Shown here: positions 24,180-36,594 of the stretch, in pieces
Numbering within the stretch: the stretch's first letter is position 1
How the letters are laid out: the number at the start of each line of letters is the position of its first letter
DNA from: Desmodus rotundus
Taxonomy: Eukaryota; Chordata; Mammalia; Chiroptera; Phyllostomidae
Length of the DNA stretch: 64,000 nt
Assembly (NCBI RefSeq): GCF_022682495.2
Contig: NW_026527280.1
Coordinates: 806,001-870,000 of the forward strand
Reading direction: 5' to 3'
The notes under the pieces: model-generated
What the model saw: only the letters and a program-made list of their open reading frames with translations
Told to the model about the DNA's origin: nothing
Database searches by the model: none
Program-made: the position numbers and the translations under genes

Positions 24180-27100
24180 GAATGCCTTTTGCGGACGCCA
24201 AGGACAGGAGGTCGCCGATTCCCTCACAGAGGTGGGGGTTCGAGCTCTGGGGGACTGAGGTCGCAGCGGTCACACTCCATTTTTGGGTGGTTCCGCAGAG
24301 ACTGGAGGGTTGAAGCGGCTGGGTCCAAGTCTGCCGCCTTGTGGCAGGGTGGGGGCTTTGCAGGCGAAGCAAGGCTCTTGGCCTCCCAGGCGGGGCACAG
24401 GCCAGACTCCCCAAGGGAGAACCGGTCCTTGGTCGAGGGTCCCGCCCGCCCGCCCGGAACCGCTCCACCTGGCGCGGAACCGTGGCCGGCCCCTCTTCCA
24501 GGCACCAGGTCCCTAGTTCTTTCCTGGCACTCTGCCTCTGCGGGGGTGGGAGAGCTGCTGGGAAGTGTGGTCCACGGGAAAACGCGCGGTCCTCTGGGTG
24601 GCAGGGAGGGCCTCCGTTAACACTGACACCAGCCCAGGGACCCTGTGGACCTGGCCTGATATCTCAAGGGGGGGGCACGTTGCCCGGAGGGATGCTCTTG
24701 GGGTGGGGCCTGCTTGCGCCTGCGCGGCCCCGCCTCTTGGCCCGAAACCACCCAGCCGCGGCTCGGACAAAAGCCATCTCCTGGGGGCCTCCCCCCTGTT
24801 CTTCCATCCGTAAAGGGGTCCCCCTTTACGGATGGAAGAACAGGGGGATCTTCGCAGTGGTGGGGACGGGACGGAGGGGTCTGCGGGTTTGCAGCCACAT
24901 AGGCCAGTTGCTCGCACCCCGGCCCCATGTGTCCCAGCTCCATGGACGAGGTGGGCCGCTTATGGCGGGATGCAGGCGTCCTGCGGGGGTCAGGGGACGG
25001 TGTGGGCACTCCCCGGGCGAGAGAGGGCGCCTGGGACCCGAGAGAGCCCCGGGGAGAGTCCGAGGCCTGGCCGCAGAGGCTGCCATTGCCTCCCCGGGCT
25101 CCTACCATGGGGCCTGACCGTGTTCGCCCGAGGCCCAGGTTCAACGCAGGTGAATGCCTTTTGCGGACGCCAAGGACAGGAGGTCGCCGATTCCGTCACA
25201 GAGGTGGGGGTTCGAGCTCTGGGGGACTGAGGTCGCAGAGGTCACACTGCATTTTTGGGTGGTTCCGCAGAGACTGGAGAGTTGAAGTGGCTGGGTCCAA
25301 GTCTGCCGCCTTGTGGCAGGGTGGGGGCTTTAAAGGCGAAGCAAGGCTCTTGGCCTCCCAGGCGGGGCACAGGCCAGACTCCCCAAGGGAGAACCGGTCC
25401 TTGGTCGAGGGTCCCGCCCGCCCGCCCGGAACCGCTCCACCTGGCGCGGAACCGTGGCTGGCCCCTCTTCCAGGCACCAGGTCCCTAGTTCTTTCCTGGC
25501 ACTCTGCCTCTGCGGGGGTGGGAGAGCTGCTGGGAAGTGTGGTCCACGGGAAAACGCGCGGTCCTCTGGGTGGCAGGGAGGGCCTCCGTTAACTCTGACA
25601 CCAGCGCAGGGACCCTGTGGACCTGGCCTGATATCTCAAGGGGGGGGCACGTTGCCCGGAGGGATGCTCTTGGGGTGGGGCCTGCTTGCACCTGCGCGGC
25701 CCCGCCTCTTGGCCCGAAACCTCCCAGCCGCGTCTCGGACAAAAGCCATCTCCTGGGGGCCTCCCCCCTGTTCTTCCATCCGTAAAGGGGGACCCCTTTA
25801 CGGATGGAAGAAAAGGGGGATCTTCGCAGTGGTGGGGACGGGACGGCGGGGTCTGCGGGTTTGCAGCCACGTAGGCCAGTTGCTCGCACCCCGGCCCCAT
25901 GTGTCCCAGCTCCATGGACGAGGTGGGCCGCTTATGGCGGGATGCAGGCGTCCTGCGGGGGTCAGGGGACGGCGTGGGCACTCCCAGGGCGAGAGGGGGC
26001 GCCTGGGACACGAGAGAGCACCCGGGAAAATGCCCAGTCCTGGCCCCCGGGGCACCAGTGGCCTCCCCAGGCTCCTGCCGTGGGACCTGGTCCCGCTCAC
26101 CTGGGCCCAGGTTCTCCGCAGGTGAATGCCTTTTGCGGACACCAGGGACCACAGGCCGCGAATCCCTTCACGGGCAGGGGGGGTTCGAGCTCTGTGGGAC
26201 CCAGGTCGCAGCGCACACAGTCCCTTCTCGCAAAGTTCAGCCCAGACTTTAGAGAGTAGAAGCGTCTCGGTCCAAGTTTTCCGCCTCGGGGCTGGGTGGG
26301 GCCGTATGAGCCAAGAGAGACTCTTAGCCCCCCAGGCAGGTCTCAGGCCCCAGACCCCCAGGGAGACCCGGTCCCTGGGCGTGGGTCCCGCCCGCCCGGA
26401 CCCGCCCAACCTGGCCTGGAACCGTGGCCGGCCCCTCTTCCCTGCCCCAGGTCCCTAGCTCTTCCCTGGCACTCTGCCTCTGGCGGGCTGGGAGACGGCC
26501 TGGCAAGTGTGGTCCACGGGAAAACGCGCCGTCCTCTGGGTGGCAGGGAGGGCCTCAGTTAACTCTGACACCAGCCCAGGGACCCTGTGGACCACGCCTG
26601 ATATCTCAAGGGGGGGGCACGTTGCCCGGAGGGATGCTCTTGGGGTGGGGCCTGCTTGCGCCTGCGCGGCCCCGCCTCTTGGCCCGAAACCACCCAGCCG
26701 CGGCTCGGGCAAAAGCCATCTCCTGAGGTCCTCCCCCCTGTTCTTCCATCCGTAAAGGGGGACCCCTTTACGGATGGAAGAACAGGGGGATCTTCGCAGT
26801 GGTGGGGACCGGACGGAGGGGTCTGCGGGTTTGCAGCCACGTAGGCCAGTTGCTCGCACCCCGGCCCCATGTGTCCCAGCTCCATGGACGAGGTGGGCCG
26901 CTTATGGCGGGATGCAGGCGTCCTGCGGGGGTCAGGGGACGGCGTGGGCACTCCCCGGGCGAGAGAGGGCGCCTGGGACCCGAGAGAGCACCCGGGAAAA
27001 TGCCCAGCCCTGGCCCCCGTGGCTCCAGTGGCCTCCCCAGGCTCCTGCCGTGGGGCCTGGTCCCGCTCACCTGGGCCCAGGTTCTCCGCAGGTGAATACC

Positions 27101-28016
27101 TTTTGCGGACACCAGGGACCACAGGCAGCGGATCCCTTCACGGGCAAGGGGTGTTCGAGCTCTGTGGGACCCAGGTCGCAGCGCACACAGTCCCTTCTCA
27201 CAAAGTTCACCCCAGACTTTAGAGAGTAGAAGCGTCTCGGTCCAAGTTTTCCGCCTCGGGGCAGGGTGGGGCCGTTTGAGCCAAGAGAGACTCTTAGCCC
27301 CCCAGGCAGGTCTCAGGCCCGAGACCCCCAGGGAGACCCGGTCCCTGGGCGTGGGTCCCGCCCGCCCGGGCCCTTGCCCACCAGGCGAGGAACACTGGTC
27401 CGCCCCTCATCGAGGCCCCGGGTCCCTAGCTCTTCCCTGGCACTCTGCCTCTGGCGGGGTGGGAGACGGGCTGGCAAGTGTGGTCCACGGGAAAAGGAAC
27501 GGACCTCTGGGTGGCGGGGAGAGCTTCCAGTTCCACCGACACGACCCCAGGGACCCTGTGAAGCAGGCCTGATATGTCCAGGGTGGGGCCCGTTGCCCCG
27601 AGGGAGGCTTGTGCTGGGGCTGCCTGTCCTGAGCCTGCCGGGTCCCGCGTCTCGGCCCGAAACCGGCCAGCAGCGGCTCTAACCAAAGCCATCTCCTGGG
27701 GGCCTCCCCCCTGTCCTTCGCAGTTGGGCGGTCGGGACGGAGGGGTCTGCCCGCTTCCAGCCACTTAGCCCAGGGACCCGCAGCCCGCCCCAGAGTTCCA
27801 AGCTCCACGGAGGCAGGGGGCCTCTTATCACGGGAAGCAGGTGTCTCGCGTGGCTCAAGGCACGGCGTGGGCACTCTCTAGGCGCGAGAGGGTGCCCGTG
27901 CCCCGAGAGAGCCCCGGGGAGAGTCCGAGGCCTGGCCGCAGAGGCTGCCATTGCCTCCCCGGGCTCCTACCATGGGGCCTGGCCGTGCTCGCCCGAGGCC
28001 CAGGTTCACCGCAGGT
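24180..28016. repeat. HOR block 8: A-A-B1-B3y, 3,837 bp
   Basis: Landmarks are at 24180 (A), 25152 (A), 26124 (B1) and 27094 (B3, y). Palindromes start at 24792 (TC), 25764 (GA, one mismatch) and 26734 (GA). The GCTTTAAAGG marker is at about 25328. Compared with its duplicate at 40430-44266 it has several private substitutions around 25,145-25,240, for example TCAACGCAGG. Confidence 0.91.
24792..24847. repeat. Palindrome with inverted centre (TC)
   Basis: Centre TC at 24819-24820, arms perfect. First A of block 8. Confidence 0.93.
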
Positions 28017-31000
28017 GAATGCCTTTTGCGGACGCCAAGGACAGGAGGTCGCCGATTCCCTCACAGAGGTGGGGGTTCGAGCTCTGGGGGACTGAGGTCG
28101 CAGCGGTCACACTCCATTTTTGGGTGGTTCCGCAGAGACTGGAGGGTTGAAGCGGCTGGGTCCAAGTCTGCCGCCTTGTGGCAGGGTGGGGGCTTTGCAG
28201 GCGAAGCAAGCCTCTTGGCCTCCCAGGCGGGGCACAGGCCAGACTCCCCAAGGGAGAACCGGTCCTTGGTCGAGGGTCCCGCCCGCCCGCCCGGAACCGC
28301 TCCACCTGGGGCGGAACCGTGGCCGGCCCCTCTTCCAGGCACCAGGTCCCTAGTTCTTTCCTGGCACTCTGCCTCTGCGGGGGTGGGAGAGCTGCTGGGA
28401 AGTGTGGTCCACGGGAAAACGCGCGGTCCTCTGGGTGGCAGGGAAGGCCTCCGTTAACTCTGACACCAGCCCAGGGACCCTGTGGACCTGGCCTGATATC
28501 TCAAGGGGGGGGGGCACGTTGCCCGGAGGGATGCGATTGGGGTGGGGCCTGCTTGCGCCTGCGCGGCCCCGCCTCTTGGCCCGAAACCACCCAGCCGCGG
28601 CTCGGACAAAAGCCATCTCCTGGGGGCCTCCCCCCTGTTCTTCCATCCGTAAAGGGGGACCCCTTTACGGATGGAAGAACAGGGGGATCTTCGCAGTGGT
28701 GGGGACGGGACGGAGGGGTCTGCGGGTTTGCAGCCACGTAGGCTAGTTGCTCGCACCCGGCCCCATGTGTCCCAGGTCCATGGACGAGGTGGGCCGCTTA
28801 TTGCGGGATGCAGGCGTCCTGCGGGGGTCAGGGGACGGCGGGGGCACTCCCCGGGCGAGAGAGGGCGCCTGGGACCCGAGAGAGCCCCGGGGAGAGTCCG
28901 AGGCCTGGCCGCAGAGGCTGCCATTGCCTCCCCGGGCTCCTACCATGGGGCCTGGCCGTGTTCGCCCGAGGCCCAGGTTCACCGCAGGTGAATGCCTTTT
29001 GCGGACGCCAAGGACAGGAGGTCGCCGATTCCCTCACAGAGGTGGGGGTTCGAGCTCTGGGGGACTGAGGCCGCAGCGGTCACACTCCATTTTTGGGTGG
29101 TTCCGCAGAGACTGGAGGGTTGAAGTGGCTGGGTCCAAGTCTGCCGCCTTGTGGCAGGGTGGGGGCTTTGCAGGCGAAGCAAGGCTCTTGGCCTCCCAGG
29201 CGGGGCACAGGCCAGACTCCCCAAGGGAGAACCGGTCCTTGGTCGAGGGTCCCGCCCGCCCGCCCGGAACCGCTCCACCTGGCGCGGAACCGTGGCTGGC
29301 CCCTCTTCCAGGCACCAGGTCCCTAGTTCTTTCCTGGCACTCTGCCTCTGCGGGGGTGGGAGAGCTGCTGGGAAGTGTGGTCCACGGGAAAACGCGCGGT
29401 CCTCTGGGTCGCAGGGAGGGCCTCCGTTAACTCTGACACCAGCCCAGGGACCCTGTGGACCTGGCCTGATATCTCAAGGGGGGGGCACGTTGCCCGGAGG
29501 GATGCTCTTGGGGTGGGGCCTGCTTGCGCCTGCGCGGCCCCGCCTCTTGGCCCGAAACCTCCCAGCCGCGTCTCGGACAAAAGCCATCTCCTGGGGGCCT
29601 CCCCCCTGTTCTTCCATCCGTAAAGGGGGACCCCTTTACGGATGGAAGAAAAGGGGGATCTTCGCAGTGGTGGGGACGGGACGGCGGGGTCTGCGGGTTT
29701 GCAGCCACGTAGGCCAGTTGCTCGCACCCCGGCCCCATGTGTCCCAGCTCCATGGACGAGGTGGGCCGCTTATGGCGGGATGCAGGCGTCCTGCGGGGGT
29801 CAGGGGACGGCGTGGGCACTCCCAGGGCGAGAGGGGGCGCCTGGGACACGAGAGAGCACCCGGGAAAATGCCCAGTCCTGGCCCCCGGGGCACCAGTGGC
29901 CTCCCCAGGCTCCTGCCGTGGGACCTGGTCCCGCTCACCTGGGCCCAGGTTCTCCGCAGGTGAATGCCTTTTGCGGACACCAGGGACCACAGGCCGCGGA
30001 TCCCTTCACGGGCAGGGGGGGTTCGAGCTCTGTGGGACCCAGGTCGCAGCGCACACAGTCCCTTCTCGCAAAGTTCAGCCCAGACTTTAGAGAGTAGAAG
30101 CGTCTCGGTCCAAGTTTTCCGCCTCGGGGCAGGGTGGGGCCGTATGAGCCAAGAGAGACTCTTAGCCCCCCAGGCAGGTCTCAGGCCCGAGACCCCCAGG
30201 GAGACCCGGTCCCTGGGCGTGGGTCCCACCCGCCCGGGCCCGCCCAACCTGGCCTGGAACGGTGGCCGGCCCCTCTTCCCTGCCCCAGGTCCCTAGCTCT
30301 TCCCTGGCACTCTGCCTCTGGCGGGGTGGGAGACGGCCTGGCAAGTGTGGTCCATGGGAAAACGCGCCGTCCTCTGGGTGGCAGGGAGGGCCTCAGTTAA
30401 CTCTGACACCAGCCCAGGGACCCTGTGGACCACGCCTGATATCTCAAGGGGGGGGCACGTTGCCCGGAGGGATGCTCTTGGGGTGGGGCCTGCTTGCGCC
30501 TGCGCGGCCCCGCCTCTTGGCCCGAAACCACCCAGCCGCGGCTCGGGCAAAAGCCATCTCCTGAGGTCCTCCCCCCTGTTCTTCCATCCGTAAAGGGGGA
30601 CCCCTTTACGGATGGAAGAACAGGGGGATCTTCGCAGTGGTGGGGACGGGACGGAGGGGTCTGCGGGTTTGCAGCCACGTAGGCCAGTTGCTCGCACCCC
30701 GGCCCCATGTGTCCCAGCTCCATGGACGAGGTGGGCCGCTTATGGCGGGATGCAGGCGTCCTGCGGGGGTCAGGGGACGGCGTGGGCACTCCCCGGGCGA
30801 GAGAGGGCGCCTGGGACCCGAGAGAGCACCCGGGAAAATGCCCAGCCCTGGCCCCCGTGGCTCCAGTGGCCTCCCCAGGCTCCTGCCGTGGGGCCTGGTC
30901 CCGCTCACCTGGGCCCAGGTTCTCCGCAGGTGAATACCTTTTGCGGACACCAGGGACCACAGGCAGCGGATCCCTTCACGGGCAGGGGGTGTTCGAGCTC

Positions 31001-31854
31001 TGTGGGACCCAGGTCGCAGCGCACACAGTCCCTTCTCGCAAAGTTCAGCCCAGACTTTAGAGAGCAGAAGCGTCTCGGTCCAAGTTTTCCGCCTCGGGGC
31101 AGGGTGGGGCCGTTTGAGCCAAGAGAGACTCTTAGCCCCCCAGGCAGGTCTCAGGCCCGAGACCCCCAGGGAGACCCGGTCCCTGGGCGTGGGTCCCGCC
31201 CGCCCGGGCCCTTGCCCACCAGGCGAGGAACACTGGTCCGCCCCTCATCGAGGCCCCGGGTCCCTAGCTCTTCCCTGGCACTCTGCCTCTGGCGGGGTGG
31301 GAGACGGGCTGGCAAGTGTGGTCCACGGGAAAAGGAACGGACCTCTGGGTGGCGGGGAGAGCTTCCAGTTCCACCGACACGACCCCAGGGACCCTGTGAA
31401 GCAGGCCTGATATGTCCAGGGTGGGGCCCGTTGCCCCGAGGGAGGCTTGTGCTGGGGCTGCCTGTCCTGAGCCTGCCGGGTCCCGCGTCTCGGCCCGAAA
31501 CCGGCCAGGAGCGGCTCTAACCAAAGCCATCTCCTGGGGGCCTCCCCCCTGTCCTTCGCAGTTGGGCGGTCGGGACGGAGGGGTCTGCCCGCTTCCAGCC
31601 ACTTAGCCCAGGGACCCGCAGCCCGCCCCAGAGTTCCAAGCTCCACGGAGGCAGGGGGCCTCTTATCACGGGAAGCAGGTGTCTCGCGGGGCTCAAGGCA
31701 CGGCGTGGGCACTCTCTAGGCGCGAGAGGGTGCCCGTGCCCCGAGAGAGCCCCGGGGAGAGTCCGAGGCCTGGCCGCAGAGGCTGCCATTGCCTCCCCGG
31801 GCTCCTACCATGGGGCCTGGCCGTGCTCGCCCGAGGCCCAGGTTCACCGCAGGT
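28017..31854. repeat. HOR block 9: A-A-B1-B3y, 3,838 bp
   Basis: Landmarks are at 28017 (A, 10-G run), 28990 (A), 29962 (B1) and 30932 (B3, y). Palindromes start at 28631, 29602 and 30572. The B3 monomer has GAGAGCAGAAGCG where others have GAGAGTAGAAGCG. That removes a stop from one spurious frame and lengthens it to about 300 codons, but it is not evidence of coding. Confidence 0.9.
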
Positions 31855-34085
31855 GAATGCCTTTTGCGGACGCCAAGGACAGGAGGTCGCCGATTCCCTC
31901 ACAGAGGTGGGGGTTCGAGCTCTGGGGGACTGAGGTCGCAGCGGTCACACTCCATTTTTGGGTGGTTCCGCAGAGACTGGAGGGTTGAAGCGGCTGGGTC
32001 CAAGTCTGCCGCCTTGTGGCAGGGTGGGGGCTTTGCAGGCGAAGCAAGGCTCTTGGCCTCCCAGGCGGGGCACAGGCCAGACTCCCCAAGGGAGAACCGG
32101 TCCTTGGTCGAGGGTCCCGCCCGCCCGCCCGGAACCGCTCCACCTGGCGCGGAACCGTGGCCGGCCCCTCTTCCAGGCACCAGGTCCCTAGTTCTTCCCT
32201 GGCACTCTGCCTCTGGCGGGGTGGGAGACGGCCTGGCAAGTGTGGTCCATGGGAAAACGCGCCGTCCTCTGGGTGGCAGGGAGGGCCTCAGTTAACTCTG
32301 ACACCAGCCCAGGGACCCTGTGGACCACGCCTGATATCTCAAGGGGGGGGCACGTTGCCCGGAGGGATGCTCTTGGGGTGGGGCCTGCTTGCGCCTGCGC
32401 GGCCCCGCCTCTTGGCCCGAAACCACCCAGCCGCGGCTCGGGCAAAAGCCATCTCCTGAGGTCCTCCCCCCTGTTCTTCCATCCGTAAAGGGGGACCCCT
32501 TTACGGATGGAAGAACAGGGGGATCTTCGCAGTGGTGGGGACGGGACGGAGGGGTCTGCGGGTTTGCAGCCACGTAAGCCAGTTGCTCGCACCCCGGCCC
32601 CATGTGTCCCAGCTCCATGGACGAGGTGGGCCGCTTATGGCGGGATGCAGGCGTCCTGCGGGGGTCAGGGGACGGCGTGGGCACTCCCCGGGCGAGAGAG
32701 GGCGCCTGGGACCCGAGAGAGCACCCGGGAAAATGCCCAGCCCTGGCCCCCGTGGCTCCAGTGGCCTCCCCAGGCTCCTGCCGTGGGGCCTGGTCCCGCT
32801 CACCTGGGCCCAGGTTCTCCGCAGGTGAATACCTTTTGCGGACACCAGGGACCACAGGCAGCGGATCCCTTCACGGGCAGGGGGTGTTCGAGCTCTGTGG
32901 GACCCAGGTCGCAGCGCACACAGTCCCTTCTCGCAAAGTTCAGCCCAGACTTTAGAGAGCAGAAGCGTCTCGGTCCAAGTTTTCCGCCTCGGGGCAGGGT
33001 GGGGCCGTTTGAGCCAAGAGAGACTCTTAGCCCCCCAGGCAGGTCTCAGGCCCGAGACCCCCAGGGAGACCCGGTCCCTGGGCGTGGGTCCCGCCCGCCC
33101 GGGCCCTTGCCCACCAGGCGAGGAACACTGGTCCGCCCCTCATCGAGGCCCCGGGTCCCTAGCTCTTCCCTGGCACTCTGCCTCTGGCGGGGTGGGAGAC
33201 GGGCTGGCAAGTGTGGTCCACGGGAAAAGGAACGGACCTCTGGGTGGCGGGGAGAGCTTCCAGTTCCACCGACACGACCCCAGGGACCCTGTGAAGCAGG
33301 CCTGATATGTCCAGGGTGGGGCCCGTTGCCCCGAGGGAGGCTTGTGCTGGGGCTGCCTGTCCTGAGCCTGCCGGGTCCCGCGTCTCGGCCCGAAACCGGC
33401 CAGGAGCGGCTCTAACCAAAGCCATCTCCTGGGGGCCTCCCCCCTGTCCTTCGCAGTTGGGCGGTCGGGACGGAGGGGTCTGCCCGCTTCCAGCCACTTA
33501 GCCCAGGGACCCGCAGCCCGCCCCAGAGTTCCAAGCTCCACGGAGGCAGGGGGCCTCTTATCACGGGAAGCAGGTGTCTCGCGGGGCTCAAGGCACGGCG
33601 TGGGCACTCTCTAGGCGCGAGAGGGTGCCCGTGCCCCGAGAGAGCCCCGGGGAGAGTCCGAGGCCTGGCCGCAGAGGCTGCCATTGCCTCCCCGGGCTCC
33701 TACCATGGGGCCTGGCCGTGCTCGCCCGAGGCCCAGGTTCACCGCAGGTGAATGCCTTTTGCGGACGCCAAGGACAGGAGGTCGCCGATTCCCTCACAGA
33801 GGTGGGGGTTCGAGCTCTGGGGGACTGAGGTCGCAGCGGTCACACTCCATTTTTGGGTGGTTCCGCAGAGACTGGAGGGTTGAAGCGGCTGGGTCCAAGT
33901 CTGCCGCCTTGTGGCAGGGTGGGGGCTTTGCAGGCGAAGCAAGGCTCTTGGCCTCCCAGGCGGGGCACAGGCCAGACTCCCCAAGGGAGAACCGGTCCTT
34001 GGTCGAGGGTCCCGCCCGCCCGCCCGGAACCGCTCCACCTGGCGCGGAACCGTGGCCGGCCCCTCTTCCAGGCACCAGGTCCCTA
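30296..34085. repeat. Two tandem copies of a 1,895-bp segment
   Basis: 30,296-32,190 and 32,191-34,085 match at an offset of 1,895 bp, each holding the right half of a B1-type second part, a B3y monomer and the left of an A monomer. The only difference I noticed is CGTAGGCC/CGTAAGCC at 30,682/32,577. The junction is the A/B switch at 32,191-32,197. Confidence 0.86.
31855..33749. repeat. HOR block 10: A/B1 hybrid - B3y, 1,895 bp
   Basis: Landmarks are at 31855 (A) and 32827 (B3, y). The first monomer is A on its left and B1-like on its right, with the switch at about 32,191-32,197 (CTAGTTCTTCCCTGG joins A 'GTTCTT' to B 'CTTCCC'). From there the sequence repeats 30,296 onward at an offset of 1,895 bp, including CCATGGGAAAAC (30,353 and 32,248) and the GAGAGCAGAAG variant. 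This is a clear unequal-crossover product. Confidence 0.91.
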
Positions 34086-36594
34086 GTTCTTTCCTGGCAC
34101 TCTGCCTCTGCGGGGGTGGGAGAGATGCTGGGAAGTGTGGTCCACGGGAAAACGCGCGGTCCTCTGGGTGGCAGGGAAGGCCTCCGTTAACTCTGACACC
34201 AGCCCAGGGACCCTGTGGACCTGGCCTGATATCTCAAGGGGGGGGGGCACGTTGCCCGGAGGGATGCTCTTGGGGTGGGGCCTGCTTGCGCCTGCGCGGC
34301 CCCGCCTCTTGGCCCGAAACCACCCAGCCGCGGCTCGGACAAAAGCCATCTCCTGGGGGCCTCCCCCCTGTTCTTCCATCCGTAAAGGGGGACCCCTTTA
34401 CGGATGGAAGAACAGGGGGATCTTCGCAGTGGTGGGGACGGGACGGAGGGGTCTGCGGGTTTGCAGCCACGTAGGCTAGTTGCTCGCACCCGGCCCCATG
34501 TGTCCCAGGTCCATGGACGAGGTGGGCCGCTTATGGCGGGATGCAGGCGTCCTGCGGGGGTCAGGGGACGGCGGGGGCACTCCCCGGGCGAGAGAGGGCG
34601 CCTGGGACCCGAGAGAGCCCCGGGGAGAGTCCGAGGCCTGGCCGCAGAGGCTGCCATTGCCTCCCCGGGCTCCCACCATGGGGCCTGGCCGTGTTCGCCA
34701 GAGACCCAGGTTCACCGCAGATTAATGCCTTTTGCGGACGCTAAGGACGGAGGTCGCCGGTTCCCTCACAGAGGTGGGGGTTCGAGCTCTGTGGGACTGA
34801 GGTCGCAGCGGTCACACTCCATTTTTGGGTGGTTCCGCAGAGACTGGAGGGTTGAAGCGGCTGGGTCCAAGTCTGCCGCCTTGTGGCAGGGTGGGGGCTT
34901 TGCAGGCGAAGCAAGGCTCTTAGCCTCCCAGGCGGGGCACAGGCCAGACTCCCCAAGGGAGAACCGGTCCTTGGTCGAGGGTCCCGCCCGCCCGCCCGGA
35001 ACCGCTCCACCTGGCGCGGAACCGTGGCCGTCCCCTCTTCCCGGCCCCAGGTCCCTAGCTCTTCCCTGGCACTCTGCCTCTGGCGGGGTGGGAGACAGCC
35101 TGGCAAGTGTGGTCCACGGGAAAACGCGCGGTCCTCTGGGTGGCAGGGAGGGCCTCCGTTAACTCTGACACCAGCCCAGGGACCCTGTGGACCTGGCCTG
35201 ATATCTCAAGGGGGGGGCACGTTGCCCGGAGGGATGCTCTTGGGGTGGGGCCTGCTTGCGCCTGCGCGGCCCCGCCTCTTGGCCCGAAACCTCCCAGCCA
35301 CGTCTCGGACAAAAGCCATCTCCTGGGGGCCTCCCGGGGACCCCTTTACGGATGGAAGAACAGGGGGATCTTCGCAGTGGTGGGGACGGGACGGAGGGGT
35401 CTGCGGGTTTGCAGCCACGTAGGCCAGTTCCTCGCACCCCGGCCCCATGTGTCCCAGCTCCATGGACGAGGTGGGCCGCTTATGGCGGGATGCAGGCGTC
35501 CTGCGGGGGTCAGGGGACGGCGTGGGCACTCCCCGGGCGAGAGAGGGCGCCTGGGACCCGAGAGAGCACCCGGGAAAATGCCCAGCCCTGGCCCCCGGGG
35601 CTCCAGTGGCCTCCCCAGGCTCCTGCCGTGGGGCCTGGTCCCGCTCACCTGGGCCCAGGTTCTCCGCAGGTGAATGCCTTTTGCGGACACCAGGGACCAC
35701 AGGCCGCGGATGCCTTCACGGGGAGGGGGGTTCGAGCTCTGTGGGACCCAGGTCCCAGTGGACACAGTCCCTTCTCGCGAAGTCCAGCCCAGACTTTAGA
35801 GAGTAGAAGCGTCTCGGTGCACCTTTGCCGCCTCGGGGCAGGGTGGGGCCGATTGAGCCAGGAAAGACTCATAGCCCCCCAGGCAGGTCTCAGGCCCGAG
35901 TCTCCCCTGGAGACGGGGTCCCTGGGCGTGGGTCCGGCCCGCCCGGGCCCCTGCCCACCAGGCGTGGAACCCTGGCCCGCCCCTCATCGAGGCCCCGGGT
36001 CCCTAGCTCTTCCCTGGCACTCTGCCTCTGGCGGGGTGTAAGACGGGCTGGCAAGTGTGGTCCACGGGAAAAGGAACGGACCTCTGGGTGGCGGGGAGAG
36101 CTTCCAGTTCCACGGACACGACTCCAGGGACCCTGTGAAGCAGGCCTGATATGTCCAGGGTGGGGCCCGTTGCCCCGAGGGAGGCTTGTGCTGGGGCTGC
36201 CTGTCCTGAGCCTGCCGGGTCCCGCGTCTTGGCCCGAAACCGGCCAGCCGCGGCTCTGAACAAAGCCATCTCCTGGGGGCCTCCCCCCTGTCCTTCGCAG
36301 TTGGGCGGTCGGGACGGAGGGGTCTGCGCGCTTCCAGCCACTTAGCCCAGGGACCCGCAGCCCGGCCCCAGAGTTCCAAGCTCCACGGAGGCAGGGGGCC
36401 TCTTATCACGGGAAGCAGGTGTCTCGCGGGGCTCAAGGCACGGCGTGGGCACTCTCTAGGCGAGAGAGGGTGCCCGTGCCCCGAGAGAGCCCCGGGGAGA
36501 GTCCGAGGCCTGGCCGCAGAGGCTGCCATTGCCTCCCCGGGCTCCTACCATGGGGCCTGGCCGTGCTCGCCCGAGGCCCAGGTTCACCGCAGGT
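33750..36594. repeat. HOR block 11: A-A-B2y, 2,845 bp (copy of block 6)
   Basis: Landmarks are at 33750 (A), 34723 (A, CAGATTAATG variant) and 35672 (B2, y), exactly 16,252 bp after those of block 6. It carries the same 10-G run, CAGAGACCCAGG variant and half-deleted palindrome (35333-35367). Confidence 0.92.
35333..35367. repeat. Half-deleted palindrome (left arm lost)
   Basis: Same junction; right arm 35341-35367. Duplicate of the copy at 19081. Confidence 0.91.

Larger units (their letters stand above)
17256..28397. repeat. Left copy of an 11.1 kb duplicated segment
   Basis: From about 17,256 to 28,397 the sequence matches 33,508-44,645 at an offset of 16,252 bp (16,250 after two 1-bp losses in the other copy). 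By eye there are only about fifteen differences. Shared private markers include GAGATGCTGGG, CAGATTAATG, TCGCGTGGCTC and GCAAGCCTCTT. The last mismatch on the left is AGTGACC/AGGGACC at 17,255/33,507. It contains blocks 6-8 and the start of block 9. Confidence 0.88.

Noticed and set aside
30612..33415. Two 302-codon frames (30612-31520 and 32507-33415) created by a TAG to CAG change
   Set aside because: They are duplicate copies of the 1,895-bp segment; all other B3 monomers keep the stop. No domain or codon pattern suggests selection.
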